From Akkermansia sp. (GTDB taxonomy: Bacteria > Verrucomicrobiota > Verrucomicrobiia > Verrucomicrobiales > Akkermansiaceae): a stretch of DNA of 64,000 nt. The notes under the pieces were generated by a model. It saw only the letters and a list, made by a program, of their open reading frames with translations. It had not been told where the DNA came from and ran no database searches. Below are positions 36,111 through 44,519 of the stretch, in pieces (within the stretch, counting starts at the first letter, position 1; every line of letters begins with the position of its first letter). Location: positions 124,001 through 188,000 of the forward strand of contig NZ_JAJBTT010000001.1 of assembly GCF_020860705.1 (NCBI RefSeq). The letters run 5' to 3'. The position numbers and the translations under genes were made by a program.

Positions 36111-36530
36111 TTAAAGGGTATCCCGATCTTTTTCCAGGCCTTCGGATTTTTCCGGACTCCCTCCCGGCCGCGTTGTTCTGGTTTCCTCTCCCACGTGCAT
36201 CCGGGGCCGTCCTGAACGTTCAATCAGGTTAACTCTCTTCTTGTTATACATCAAATACATGCATTCTGCTTCAACTACGCCGCAGGCGAGCGCCCCGACT
36301 AAAATCATGGTGACGCCGAATCCGACGGATTTTCTGCATAAGGCGACTACGGAGCAGGCAAGGGAAGCCACCGCCAGCAGAACACCGGCTATGCCCAGCA
36401 CCATTCCGGGAACAAACCCAAGGTCGGAAGCCGCAGCAAACCACGGCAATGTCACAGCCGCCACCACGCAAATGCAGGCCGCCGCCTTCACAGCCCGGAG
36501 ACATTGCAACACAACGGATTGATTCTCCAT
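36111..36530 (-). CDS. Small membrane protein of unknown function
   Basis: A 139-residue protein with three or four transmembrane helices (about 14-33, 40-60 and 68-90: AVKAAACICVVAAVTLPWFA, GMVLGIAGVLLAVASLACSVV, VGFGVTMILVGALACGVV). A hydrophilic, Arg/Glu-rich tail of about 45 residues follows, probably cytoplasmic. I do not recognise the family; the layout recalls DUF4190-type small membrane proteins. ATG 36530 is chosen because the helices follow at once; the frame extends to 36656. It lies alone between rubrerythrin and a divergent phosphoethanolamine transferase. Confidence 0.6.
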   Translation of the reverse strand: MENQSVVLQCLRAVKAAACICVVAAVTLPWFAAASDLGFVPGMVLGIAGVLLAVASLACSVVALCRKSVGFGVTMILVGALACGVVEAECMYLMYNKKRVNLIERSGRPRMHVGEETRTTRPGGSPEKSEGLEKDRDTL

Positions 36531-36830
36531 AATTTCTCTATACTCTCCGGGAACAGTACTTGTCAATCGCAACGGGAATCCCCTTTCCTTTTCCGTCAAA
36601 GCCCCATGGCGGGAGAAGACGACCCCGTTCACCATGGTCATCCGCCTGCGGGTCATCCATATCCGGATTTCCTTCTCATCTCCCCTCCTCCTCTCCCTAT
36701 CAGCACGGGCATTTCAGATACGGTTTCCCCTTCATGAAGAGGCGTTCCGTCACATTCTGCTTGAGCATCACTGTGAAACCCTTACAATGGCTTCCCCTTC
36801 AAGCAGGAAGAAATTCTCTCCTTCTTTGCG

Positions 36831-38555
36831 ATGACCCCTCCCCATGCATCCACCGGTTCCGTAGAACGGTACCCGGACAGACACGGTTTTCTGTCCGCCA
36901 TCTGCCAGGCTCTCCGCGCCGCGTTCATTCCGCGCCGCATGCGGTGCCTGTGGGCGGCCAGCCTCGTGGCGGCGCTGGTGGTCAATCCGTATGTACTCAA
37001 TGACGGACAGAGCGTGCTGATGAGCTGCATGGGCATTGTCTGCTCCGCCTCCCTGCTCTGCGGCACCATTCTCCTCTGCCTGAAATACCGCTTCACTGCG
37101 TACGTCATCCTTCCGGCCGTCATCCTGTTCAATGCGGGCCTGTACATGATGCAGATGCGGTACGGCCTGACTCTGAACCTTTCCGTCCTTTCCAGCATTG
37201 CGGAGACGAATTTCCGGGAAGCCTGCGCCTTTTGCACCGCCTCTTCCGTCATGGGGGCCCTGCTGCTGGCGGCATTCATTTACCTGGCTATTTACTGGAG
37301 CCGCCGTTCCCTGCGCCAAAAGGCCACGTGGAGCGCGCTGGCATGCATCTGGGGCCTGTACGGAGCCTTTCTGCTGCTCAGCATTCCGGCCACCTCCTAC
37401 AGCTCGGAGCCCCTTTACCTTTACTACACTTCCGACAAGGCCAAAGGCTGGCCCTTCGTGGATTTCATGATGACGTACAAGCTCACGGACGACTACATCA
37501 CCCAGGACGCGGGAAGCTTCAACGAACTCCGGAGCCTGCCTTCCTGCGCGGAGCCCCTCTCCTGGTGCGACGCACCGGATGACCTTGCCGTAGTTTTCCA
37601 CATGGGCGAGAGCGTTCGCGCCGACCATCTTTCCCTCAACGGTTATCACCGGAATACGATGCCTCTGCTTTCGAAGGAATCCAACGTCGTTTCCTTCCCG
37701 CATGCCACCTCCTTCGGCATTGTGACCAGAATTTCCGCCATCGGCATGTTCACGGATGCGGAACTGTCCAGCCGGAGCCCCCGCCATTCCTCCTTCATCG
37801 ACCTGTTCAACAAGCACGGTTTCCGTACCATCCGGATCATGGACCTGAACGGGGATTCCATCCATGACTATTCCATGGGCATCCTGACCCGGAACTGCCG
37901 GGAGCAGAAACAAACGCCTCCCCTGCACCAGACGCCCGGAATGATGCAGGAACGCACCTCCCTGGTGATGGAGGAAGCCCTGAAACGGCATGGCCGCGGC
38001 AAGCAGGTTTACGTCATTTACAACAACGGGAGCCACATGGCTTTCAGCTATCCCGCGCAAGCCGGACATTTTACCCCGGCATCCTGCAATATGGACGACC
38101 CCAAGGCCCGGCTGGAAGAAACCGTCAATGCGTATGACAACTCCATCGTGGATCTGGACGCCTCCATCCACCGCATGATTGCGCAGCTGAAAGACAGGCC
38201 GGCCATCTATTTTTACTGCTCCGACCACGGCGTGGCCCTGGGAGAAGAAGGGAAAATGTTCCAGGGGCACGTGCTGCCGCCCGTTTACCGCCCCGCCATG
38301 TTCGTCTGGTATTCGGACGCCTTCGCCTCACGCTACCCGGACATGGTGCGCGCCTTGAAGGCCAACCGCCTGAAAGCCGTCTCCCACGACCATATTTTCC
38401 ATACCCTCCTTGCCATGGCCTCCATCCGTTCGGAAGTCGTCAGAAACGGGTTGAACCTGGCGTCTCCGGACGTCCGGGAAACTCCGGCCCCCATCCAGCC
38501 GGAAATACTGGCCGAATGGATGGCCGCCCCCGCACAGCCGCAGCCGCTCCCGTAA
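36831..38555 (+). CDS. Phosphoethanolamine transferase (EptA/MCR-like)
   Basis: A 574-residue inner-membrane enzyme that adds phosphoethanolamine to lipid A or another surface glycan. Five helices fill residues 38-190; the periplasmic alkaline-phosphatase-fold domain follows. The metal Glu is in HMGESVRADHLSLNGY (Glu260). The nucleophile threonine aligns with Thr299 in SFGIVTRISAIGMF, and the late metal site is YFYCSDHGVALGEEG. The Cys pair that flanks the nucleophile in EptA and MCR (CGTxTxxSVPC) is absent: those places hold Phe and Gly. The real acceptor is unknown. LpxI in the same window shows lipid A is made. Confidence 0.88.
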   Translation: MTPPHASTGSVERYPDRHGFLSAICQALRAAFIPRRMRCLWAASLVAALVVNPYVLNDGQSVLMSCMGIVCSASLLCGTILLCLKYRFTAYVILPAVILFNAGLYMMQMRYGLTLNLSVLSSIAETNFREACAFCTASSVMGALLLAAFIYLAIYWSRRSLRQKATWSALACIWGLYGAFLLLSIPATSYSSEPLYLYYTSDKAKGWPFVDFMMTYKLTDDYITQDAGSFNELRSLPSCAEPLSWCDAPDDLAVVFHMGESVRADHLSLNGYHRNTMPLLSKESNVVSFPHATSFGIVTRISAIGMFTDAELSSRSPRHSSFIDLFNKHGFRTIRIMDLNGDSIHDYSMGILTRNCREQKQTPPLHQTPGMMQERTSLVMEEALKRHGRGKQVYVIYNNGSHMAFSYPAQAGHFTPASCNMDDPKARLEETVNAYDNSIVDLDASIHRMIAQLKDRPAIYFYCSDHGVALGEEGKMFQGHVLPPVYRPAMFVWYSDAFASRYPDMVRALKANRLKAVSHDHIFHTLLAMASIRSEVVRNGLNLASPDVRETPAPIQPEILAEWMAAPAQPQPLP

Positions 38556-38626
38556 AAAAGGCGGAGGCTCCCTGCACATCCCACCCTTCTGCGAGAGACG
38601 GCAAACTTGCAAGGAGTCCGGGAATC

Positions 38627-40861
38627 CTACCGCACCCGGATCTGGAGGGGATGCCTGATGCACTCGCGGACGCGGCGCACTTCCGCCTCCCATCCGGCGG
38701 CGGATTTAACCGGGGAAGCCTTGTCCCAAACCGCTCCCAGGTACCAGTCAAAAGGCTTGCCGCTCTCCACTTCCCTGGTCCAGTAGGTGCAGCCCTCCGC
38801 ATCCTCCGCCCGGCCTTCCGGAAGCCAGGGTGCGATCACCGCGGTTCCAAAGCAGCCGTCGTTCTTCCGAGGGGTGCTCCAGGCGGTGATGATCCCGCCG
38901 TTTTCCCGGTCTGCCATGACGGTTTCATACTTATTCCTTCCTTTTCCCGTATCCAATCCCACTCCGGCCTTCACCATGTCCGCCCCCTGGACGGCCAGCG
39001 TGCTGCGGACCCTGGAGAAACGGCTGCCCGCATCCAGAGTCACCTTCCGCGTCTCCGCAACATGCATGCCGTCTCCAACGCCCCACGGAGCATAAACCAC
39101 CTCAAAAGCAGTCTGCACCGGACCGTTATACAGCGTCCGGGCGCTGACCCAGTTCCCTGACACATACGGCTTCCTGTCCCTGAACACGGCGATGCCGCCG
39201 CAGCCCCGGCCACGCCCCACATTGTACATGTCCAGCCCCTTGCCATGGTCACGGTGGTAATCACCCCTCTTGTAAAATTCATTGATGACGGGTTGCCAGG
39301 CGCGCTTGCTCCAGACGTCCGTTCCGCTGGAAACCAGGCCTTCCCCCGCAGGAGCGGACCTGGCAACGGCCGGACCGTAAATCCGGTGCGCCGTAAGATC
39401 GTTTTCCCAGGCGAAATCATCCAGACGCTCCGGCACCGGACGGCTGAAACAGACTTCCGCAGAGGGAGCCGCCTTCAGGGAGGAATTTTCCAGAATCCAG
39501 AAATCACGGACCGTTCCGGGACGGAAACTACCCTGGAACAGCAGGGTATCCGTCCGGCCGTCTCCATCCGTGTCCGCCAGCTGGTGAGGAACCACGCGCC
39601 CATGGCGTACATCAAACACGCGCAAACGGGAGTCATTCCCGGAAGCCCCCCGCGGCCAGGGAACGGCCACCGTTTCATTCGGGCGGAACATGAAGAGGGG
39701 GTTCGTGACGGTCACGGTTCTTTTCTGCGGATGGTCCCGCCCAATGACCCACTTGCGCAATTCGCAGCCTGCCATCAGATAGGCTCCGGCGCCGTACACC
39801 TCCGTATCCTCCCCGGAATAATGTCCCGGCTTGTCGGCAATAGGCTGCACCCATCCCAGGGCTCCTTCCGGAGTCACGGCCTCGCAGGCGGCCTTCCATG
39901 CCCTGCGGATGACGGGAAGATATTCCTCCGCATCCAGATACCCCTGGTTCACGCCCCACATCATGCCGTACATGATAAACAGAGTTCCGCTCATTTCCTT
40001 CAAGGGAGGATGTTCAGGGTCCATCAGGCTGGCATGCCATGACCCGTCGGGCGACTGGAGCTTTTTCAAAGACGCCGCCAGGCGCTTGAGCAGTGCCGTG
40101 TAATAGGGGCGGGAAGGCCAGTCATGCGGCATATCCTGCAATAGGAGGGGGAGCCCCGCCATCACCCAGCCGTTGCCCCGGCTCCAGAACATCTTTTTCC
40201 CATTGGCCGCCGGAATGGTGAAATAACGGGAATCCCGGAAGAACAGCCCCTCCTTCCTGTCAAAAAGATAATCGCACGCAGCCTTGTATTCCCTGTCCAT
40301 GAACTCCAGATACCGGCGGTCTCCGGTATAGGCCGCCAGTTTCACGAATACGGGAGGGGACATGAACAGGGCGTCAGACCAGCTCCAGCGGTCCTGGCAT
40401 CCGGGGGTCTGGAATTGCAGGGAGGCGGAAGAGGGCTGCGTCATCACTTGATCCAGCACGGCGCGGATCTTTTCCGCCGCGGCGGGACGCCCGTCTTCCA
40501 TGGCCATTTCCAGCCAGGCGTGCCCTATGGCATGGTCATCCGCATGATAATGGCGCTTCAAGGTTTTCCATTCCAGCTCCTCCCCCGCCTTCCTCAGGAC
40601 CGACAGCGCGATGCCCTCCGGAATGGCCAGGCCGTACTGCGCCATTCCGGAATAGAACGCCCCATAGGTCCAATGCAGCGGGGAGCGTTTTTTGGGATGT
40701 TCCACCTGCCACCGGGCAACCAGGCTCAAATTGTCCCGGATGGTTTTCTCCTTCCAATCCGCAGAAGCTCCCGAACCAGGCTGCGGCACAAACAGCAGGG
40801 ACAGCGCAGGGACCAGGACGCCTTTGGCCCATGGACGACATAGAGAAGTGAAAGAGAACAT
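38627..40861 (-). CDS. GH105/GH88-type hydrolase fused to a DUF4861-like domain
   Basis: A 744-residue exported protein. After a signal-like start (residues 1-32, ending PGSGASA) residues about 35-375 form an alpha6/alpha6 barrel of the unsaturated uronyl hydrolase type: HWTYGAFYSGMAQYG, ADDHAIGHAWLEMA, WSWSDALFMSPPVFVKLA, and FWSRGNGWVMAGLPLLL. The remaining 360 residues match the DUF4861 style (VTVTNPLFMFRPNETVAVPW, WGVGDGMHVAETRKVTLDAG). GH105 enzymes remove unsaturated uronic acids released by lyases. A DUF4861 partner is common in polysaccharide-use genes, but its reaction is unknown. No lyase is adjacent. Confidence 0.82.
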   Translation of the reverse strand: MFSFTSLCRPWAKGVLVPALSLLFVPQPGSGASADWKEKTIRDNLSLVARWQVEHPKKRSPLHWTYGAFYSGMAQYGLAIPEGIALSVLRKAGEELEWKTLKRHYHADDHAIGHAWLEMAMEDGRPAAAEKIRAVLDQVMTQPSSASLQFQTPGCQDRWSWSDALFMSPPVFVKLAAYTGDRRYLEFMDREYKAACDYLFDRKEGLFFRDSRYFTIPAANGKKMFWSRGNGWVMAGLPLLLQDMPHDWPSRPYYTALLKRLAASLKKLQSPDGSWHASLMDPEHPPLKEMSGTLFIMYGMMWGVNQGYLDAEEYLPVIRRAWKAACEAVTPEGALGWVQPIADKPGHYSGEDTEVYGAGAYLMAGCELRKWVIGRDHPQKRTVTVTNPLFMFRPNETVAVPWPRGASGNDSRLRVFDVRHGRVVPHQLADTDGDGRTDTLLFQGSFRPGTVRDFWILENSSLKAAPSAEVCFSRPVPERLDDFAWENDLTAHRIYGPAVARSAPAGEGLVSSGTDVWSKRAWQPVINEFYKRGDYHRDHGKGLDMYNVGRGRGCGGIAVFRDRKPYVSGNWVSARTLYNGPVQTAFEVVYAPWGVGDGMHVAETRKVTLDAGSRFSRVRSTLAVQGADMVKAGVGLDTGKGRNKYETVMADRENGGIITAWSTPRKNDGCFGTAVIAPWLPEGRAEDAEGCTYWTREVESGKPFDWYLGAVWDKASPVKSAAGWEAEVRRVRECIRHPLQIRVR

Positions 40862-41030
40862 AAGATGCTATACGGAACAATCAGCCCGGAAATTTCCTTG
40901 CTGAGCATTTCCTCCCCCGCCTTCCCAAGCCGTTTCTGTTTTCCGCGGGCATTGGAAAAAGCGGAAACATGGGCACATATGGTGCCATGACAGAAAAGGA
41001 AGCCGCATTCCCAACCATCCTCCACGGAAT

Positions 41031-41050
41031 ATATACTATATATAGTATAT
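41031..41050. promoter_or_regulatory. Palindrome matching an NrdR box
   Basis: ATATACTATATATAGTATAT is a perfect 20-bp palindrome. Its central 16 bases agree with the NrdR-box consensus acaCwAtATaTwGtgt at 14 positions; the two misses are symmetric (C to T, G to A). NrdR is a zinc/ATP-cone repressor of ribonucleotide reductase genes. The site lies about 370 bp before nrdD and 65 bp before the cobalamin riboswitch. A clear second box at the usual 31-bp spacing was not found. Confidence 0.6.
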
Positions 41051-41114
41051 TAATAAATATTTCACACATCATTTGCACATTTTCCTTGCGAGAGCTCTCT
41101 TTCCATGTTTCATT

Positions 41115-41262
41115 GCGTTCCAGCGCAGGTAACGGAAGACGGTGAAAATCCGTCGCGGACGCGCCGCTGTAACCGGTAGACGATGGACCGGACACTGACT
41201 GCTCAGCAGTCGGGAAGTCCCCATCACATGTCGCACCGGAAGCCAGAAGACGACCTGATGCC
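41115..41262 (+). ncRNA. Cobalamin (B12) riboswitch upstream of nrdD
   Basis: The leader carries the B12-riboswitch core: GGAAGACGGTGAAAATCCGT (41134-41153), CGCGGACGCGCCGCTGTAA (41154-41172; B12-box equivalent), then the arm ACTGACTGCTCAGCAGTC, AAGTCC, and the closing GAAGCCAGAAGACGACCTG. The outer stem pairs CAGGT (41126-41130) with ACCTG (41253-41257). The aptamer ends about 160 nt before the nrdD ATG. Riboswitches of this class usually shut off genes when adenosylcobalamin is present. Control of a B12-independent reductase by B12 is known for other ribonucleotide reductase classes. Confidence 0.92.
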
Positions 41263-41423
41263 CCCGTATCCCATCCCGCGGACAGGATGAACATACGCAC
41301 AGGTCCTCATCGTGCCCCTTGTGAAGAATGCACGCATGCGGCGGCCCTTGCCTATGATTTTCCAGGCTTTTGCCCAGGCTCGCGGATGAACGGTCATCAT
41401 CCCTTCCAAGCGAGACATCCACC

Positions 41424-43520
41424 ATGGCAACAAGCATCATTAAACGTTCCGGAAAAAAGGAACAATACCAGGGCTATAAAATTGAAGAAGCCATCAAGAA
41501 CGCCTTCCATAGCTCCGGTACCTCCTACAACCGCTCCATTTATGAAGAAGTGGAAGCCAAGCTGAGCCATCAGGACAGCGCGCATGTGGAAGAGATCCAG
41601 GACATGATTGAACGCGCCCTGTTCCGCTGCGGATACTTTGACACGGCCAAGACCTTCATCACCTACCGCTTCCTGCACAAAATGCAGCGCGAGCAGCTGG
41701 GGGGCCTCTATTCCGGAAACACGTATGTGGACTGCAAGCAGACGGTGGAGGAATACATCGGCCAGAGCGACTGGCGCATCGCCGCCAATTCCAACACCAC
41801 GTATTCCAATGCCGGCCTGATCAACAACACGGCGGGCAAGGTGATTGCCAACTACTGGCTGGACCAGGTCTATTCCGCCCGTGAAGGCGCCGCCCACCGC
41901 GAGGGGGACTACCACATCCATGACCTGGACTGCCTGACCGGGTACTGTGCCGGCTGGAGCTTGCGCAACCTGCTCAATGAAGGATTCAACGGCGTGCGCA
42001 GCCGCGTGAACAGCAGGCCCCCCCGCCACTTCCGGGAAGCCCTGGGCCAGATGGCCAACTTCCTGGGCATTCTGCAGAGCGAATGGGCCGGAGCGCAGGC
42101 GTTCAGCTCCTTTGACACCTTCCTGGCGCCTTACGCCTTCAAGGACCAGGCGGACTTTACGCGCATCAAGAAGGACATCCGCAGCTTTGTTTACAACCTG
42201 AACGTGCCCTCCCGCTGGGGCCAGTCCCCCTTCACCAACGTCACCATTGACTGGACGGTGCCACGCGACCTGCGGGACCAGCCCCCCTTCAGCGGAGGGG
42301 AACACCTTTTTGAGGGAATGGAAGACCCCGCATTGCTCGCCCTGGCCCGGGAACGCGGCGTGAACAAGCTGACGGAACTGACCTACAAGCACTTCCAGAA
42401 GGAAATGAACCTGATTAACAAGGCCTTTTACGAAGTGCTCACGGAAGGGGACAGCACGGGACAGCCCTTCACCTTCCCCATCCCCACCGTCAACATCACG
42501 GAAGACTTTGACTGGGAGGGGGAAAACGTGCCCCTCCTGTTTGAAAACGCCGCCAAGATCGGTTCATCCTACTTCCAGAACTTCATCGGCAGCCAGTACA
42601 CCGTCAATGAAAACGGGGAGCGCGTGCCGGATGAGCGGGCCTACAAGCCGGACGCCGTACGCTCCATGTGCTGCCGCCTCCAGCTGGACCTGCGGGAACT
42701 GCTCAAACGCGGCGGCGGCCTGTTCGGCTCCGCGGAAATGACCGGCTCCATCGGCGTGGTCACCATCAACCTGGCCCGGCTGGGCTACCTGTTCAAGCAG
42801 AACCGGGAAGCCCTGTTCGCCCGGCTGGGGGAACTGCTGGACCTGGCCAAATCCTGCCTGGAAAAGAAACGGGCCTTCGTCCAGGAAATGTACGACCGCG
42901 GCCTGTACCCCTACACCAAGCGCTACCTGCCCACCTTCCGCAACCACTTTTCCACCATCGGGGTCAACGGCATGAACGAGCTGCTCCGCAACTTCTCCAA
43001 CGACACGATGGACATCACCTCCGAGGAAGGCAGGGCGTTTGCGGAAGAAATCCTGGAATTCATCCGCCTGCGCATGCAGGAATACCAGGAGGAAACGGGC
43101 AACCTGTACAACCTGGAAGCCACGCCGGCGGAAGGCACCACGCACCGCTTTGCCCGCGAGGACCAGAAACGCTATCCGGACATCCTCCAGGCCGGGCCCG
43201 TGGGGCAGCGTTATTACACGAACAGCTCCCAGCTCCCCGTGGACCACACGAGCGACCTGTTCCGGGCGCTCCAGCTCCAGGATGAATTGCAGTGCTGCTA
43301 CACCGGGGGCACCGTCTTCCACATGTACATGAATGAAGCCATCAGCTCTCCGGAAGCCTGCCGGGACATCGTCCGCAAGGTGCTGACCCGCTTCCGCATG
43401 CCCTACCTGACGGTTACGCCTCTTTTCTCCGTTTGTGAAAAGCACGGCTACCTGCGCGGGGAACATCAATACTGCCCCTTCTGTGATGAGGAACTGCTCC
43501 ACATCCACAGGCACGAATAA
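41424..43520 (+). CDS. nrdD: Class III anaerobic ribonucleoside-triphosphate reductase, main chain lacking the glycyl-radical domain
   Basis: A 698-residue NrdD that makes dNTPs without oxygen or B12. An ATP-cone fills residues about 5-95 (IIKRSGKKEQYQGYKIEEAI), and the alpha/beta-barrel follows (EGDYHIHDLDCLTGYCAGWS, QSEWAGAQAFSSFDTFLAPY, FPIPTVNITEDFDW, YTKRYLPTFRNHFSTIGVNG, CCYTGGTVFHMYMNE). It ends with a zinc-site-like SVCEKHGYLRGEHQYCPFC and stops 13 residues later. The RxxGY glycyl-radical loop, normally at the C-terminus, is missing; it is encoded by the next gene. A cobalamin riboswitch and an NrdR-like box precede it. The start MATSIIKRSG at 41424 is chosen by family match. Confidence 0.93.
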   Translation: MATSIIKRSGKKEQYQGYKIEEAIKNAFHSSGTSYNRSIYEEVEAKLSHQDSAHVEEIQDMIERALFRCGYFDTAKTFITYRFLHKMQREQLGGLYSGNTYVDCKQTVEEYIGQSDWRIAANSNTTYSNAGLINNTAGKVIANYWLDQVYSAREGAAHREGDYHIHDLDCLTGYCAGWSLRNLLNEGFNGVRSRVNSRPPRHFREALGQMANFLGILQSEWAGAQAFSSFDTFLAPYAFKDQADFTRIKKDIRSFVYNLNVPSRWGQSPFTNVTIDWTVPRDLRDQPPFSGGEHLFEGMEDPALLALARERGVNKLTELTYKHFQKEMNLINKAFYEVLTEGDSTGQPFTFPIPTVNITEDFDWEGENVPLLFENAAKIGSSYFQNFIGSQYTVNENGERVPDERAYKPDAVRSMCCRLQLDLRELLKRGGGLFGSAEMTGSIGVVTINLARLGYLFKQNREALFARLGELLDLAKSCLEKKRAFVQEMYDRGLYPYTKRYLPTFRNHFSTIGVNGMNELLRNFSNDTMDITSEEGRAFAEEILEFIRLRMQEYQEETGNLYNLEATPAEGTTHRFAREDQKRYPDILQAGPVGQRYYTNSSQLPVDHTSDLFRALQLQDELQCCYTGGTVFHMYMNEAISSPEACRDIVRKVLTRFRMPYLTVTPLFSVCEKHGYLRGEHQYCPFCDEELLHIHRHE

Positions 43521-43570
43521 CTCTTTTCCACCGACCGCACCATTTCAAACCCCCAATCATTAAAACGACG

Positions 43571-43765
43571 ATGACCAAACAGGAAATATTAAGCAAATAC
43601 GCACAGGACCGGACCCGCTGCACCGTTTACACGCGCGTCATGGGCTATCACCGCCCTGTGGAAACCTTCAACGCCGGCAAGCAGGGCGAATTCCATGACC
43701 GCGTCCACTTTGTGGAACCGGGCCGGCCGTGCTCCTGCTCCGCCCAAACGGAACAGCCGCGGTAA
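43571..43765 (+). CDS. Stand-alone glycyl-radical domain of class III ribonucleotide reductase
   Basis: A 64-residue protein 50 nt after nrdD and in a different frame. RTRCTVYTRVMGYHRPVETF holds the glycyl-radical signature RVMGY, with Gly25 the predicted radical site, followed by NAGKQGEFHDRVHF, which is what a complete NrdD has at its very end. It has its own ATG and a short N-terminal helix (TKQEILSKYAQD). The last 14 residues (EPGRPCSCSAQTEQ) are extra. It must dock onto the main chain to give a working enzyme, similar to the way GrcA/YfiD repairs pyruvate formate-lyase. A sequencing or evolutionary frameshift is the alternative. Confidence 0.85.
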   Translation: MTKQEILSKYAQDRTRCTVYTRVMGYHRPVETFNAGKQGEFHDRVHFVEPGRPCSCSAQTEQPR

Positions 43766-43791
43766 TTTTCCCAATAACATATGCGAAGTCA

Positions 43792-44508
43792 ATGGGAACG
43801 GGTCGGGGCATAGCGGATATCACGCCGCTCACCTTGCTGGATTTTCCAAACAAGGTGGCCTGCATCTTCTGGCTGAGGGGCTGTAACTTGTTTTGTCAGT
43901 ACTGTTACAACGTCTCCCTGGTCAGAGGAACGGGTTCTCCTGCCGGAGACCGGACGGATTACCTTGATTTTCTCAGAGATCGGGTGGGATTTCTGGATGG
44001 AGTAGTCCTGTCCGGCGGCGAGTGTACGCTGTGTCCCGACCTCATCCCCATCTGCCGCGAGATCCGGCAGCTCGGCTTCGCAATTAAAATAGATACCAAC
44101 GGCACAAGGCCCGGCGTGGTGAAAACACTGGTGGAAGAGGGTCTTTGCGACTACATCGCCCTGGACTACAAGGCGCCTGCCGAACAATACGGCACCGTTA
44201 CAGGAAGGCCCGACCTGTTCCCCTCCTTTTCCGAAACGCTGGACTACCTGATCGCCTCCCATGTCCCCTTTGAAGTCAGAACCACCGTCCATCCCGATTT
44301 ATTGACGGAAGATCACGTCAACAACATCATACGCGACTTGACAAAGCGAGGGTATGGGGGCAACTACTTCGTGCAAAATTTTTACCTGACCCAACAAACA
44401 CTCAACTCTCTCCCCGCGCCGAGCCGGTTGTTTGACCGGACCAGGCTGGAGCAGTCCTCCATCCCCGTCCGCTTCCGCAACTTTGAGTTCGCTCCGGGCA
44501 AAGACTGA
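43792..44508 (+). CDS. nrdG: Anaerobic ribonucleotide reductase activating protein (radical SAM)
   Basis: A 238-residue radical-SAM activase that puts the radical on the glycine of the reductase. The [4Fe-4S] motif CNLFCQYC (CxxxCxxC) follows ITPLTLLDFPNKVACIFWLRG. SGGECTLCPDL is the GGE SAM-binding motif, and IDTNGTRPG is strand 4. The length and motif style fit the NrdG2 subfamily that pairs with non-proteobacterial NrdD. ATG 43792 is chosen by family match; the frame extends to 43729. It directly follows the small glycyl-radical gene (26 nt), so the three genes form one operon. Confidence 0.92.
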   Translation: MGTGRGIADITPLTLLDFPNKVACIFWLRGCNLFCQYCYNVSLVRGTGSPAGDRTDYLDFLRDRVGFLDGVVLSGGECTLCPDLIPICREIRQLGFAIKIDTNGTRPGVVKTLVEEGLCDYIALDYKAPAEQYGTVTGRPDLFPSFSETLDYLIASHVPFEVRTTVHPDLLTEDHVNNIIRDLTKRGYGGNYFVQNFYLTQQTLNSLPAPSRLFDRTRLEQSSIPVRFRNFEFAPGKD

Positions 44509-44519
44509 CCCAGCCGACC

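Noticed and set aside
43518..43571. Simple stop-codon read-through or selenocysteine joining nrdD to the glycyl-radical gene
   Set aside because: The two frames differ, the first stop is TAA, and the small gene has its own ATG; read-through alone could not join them.
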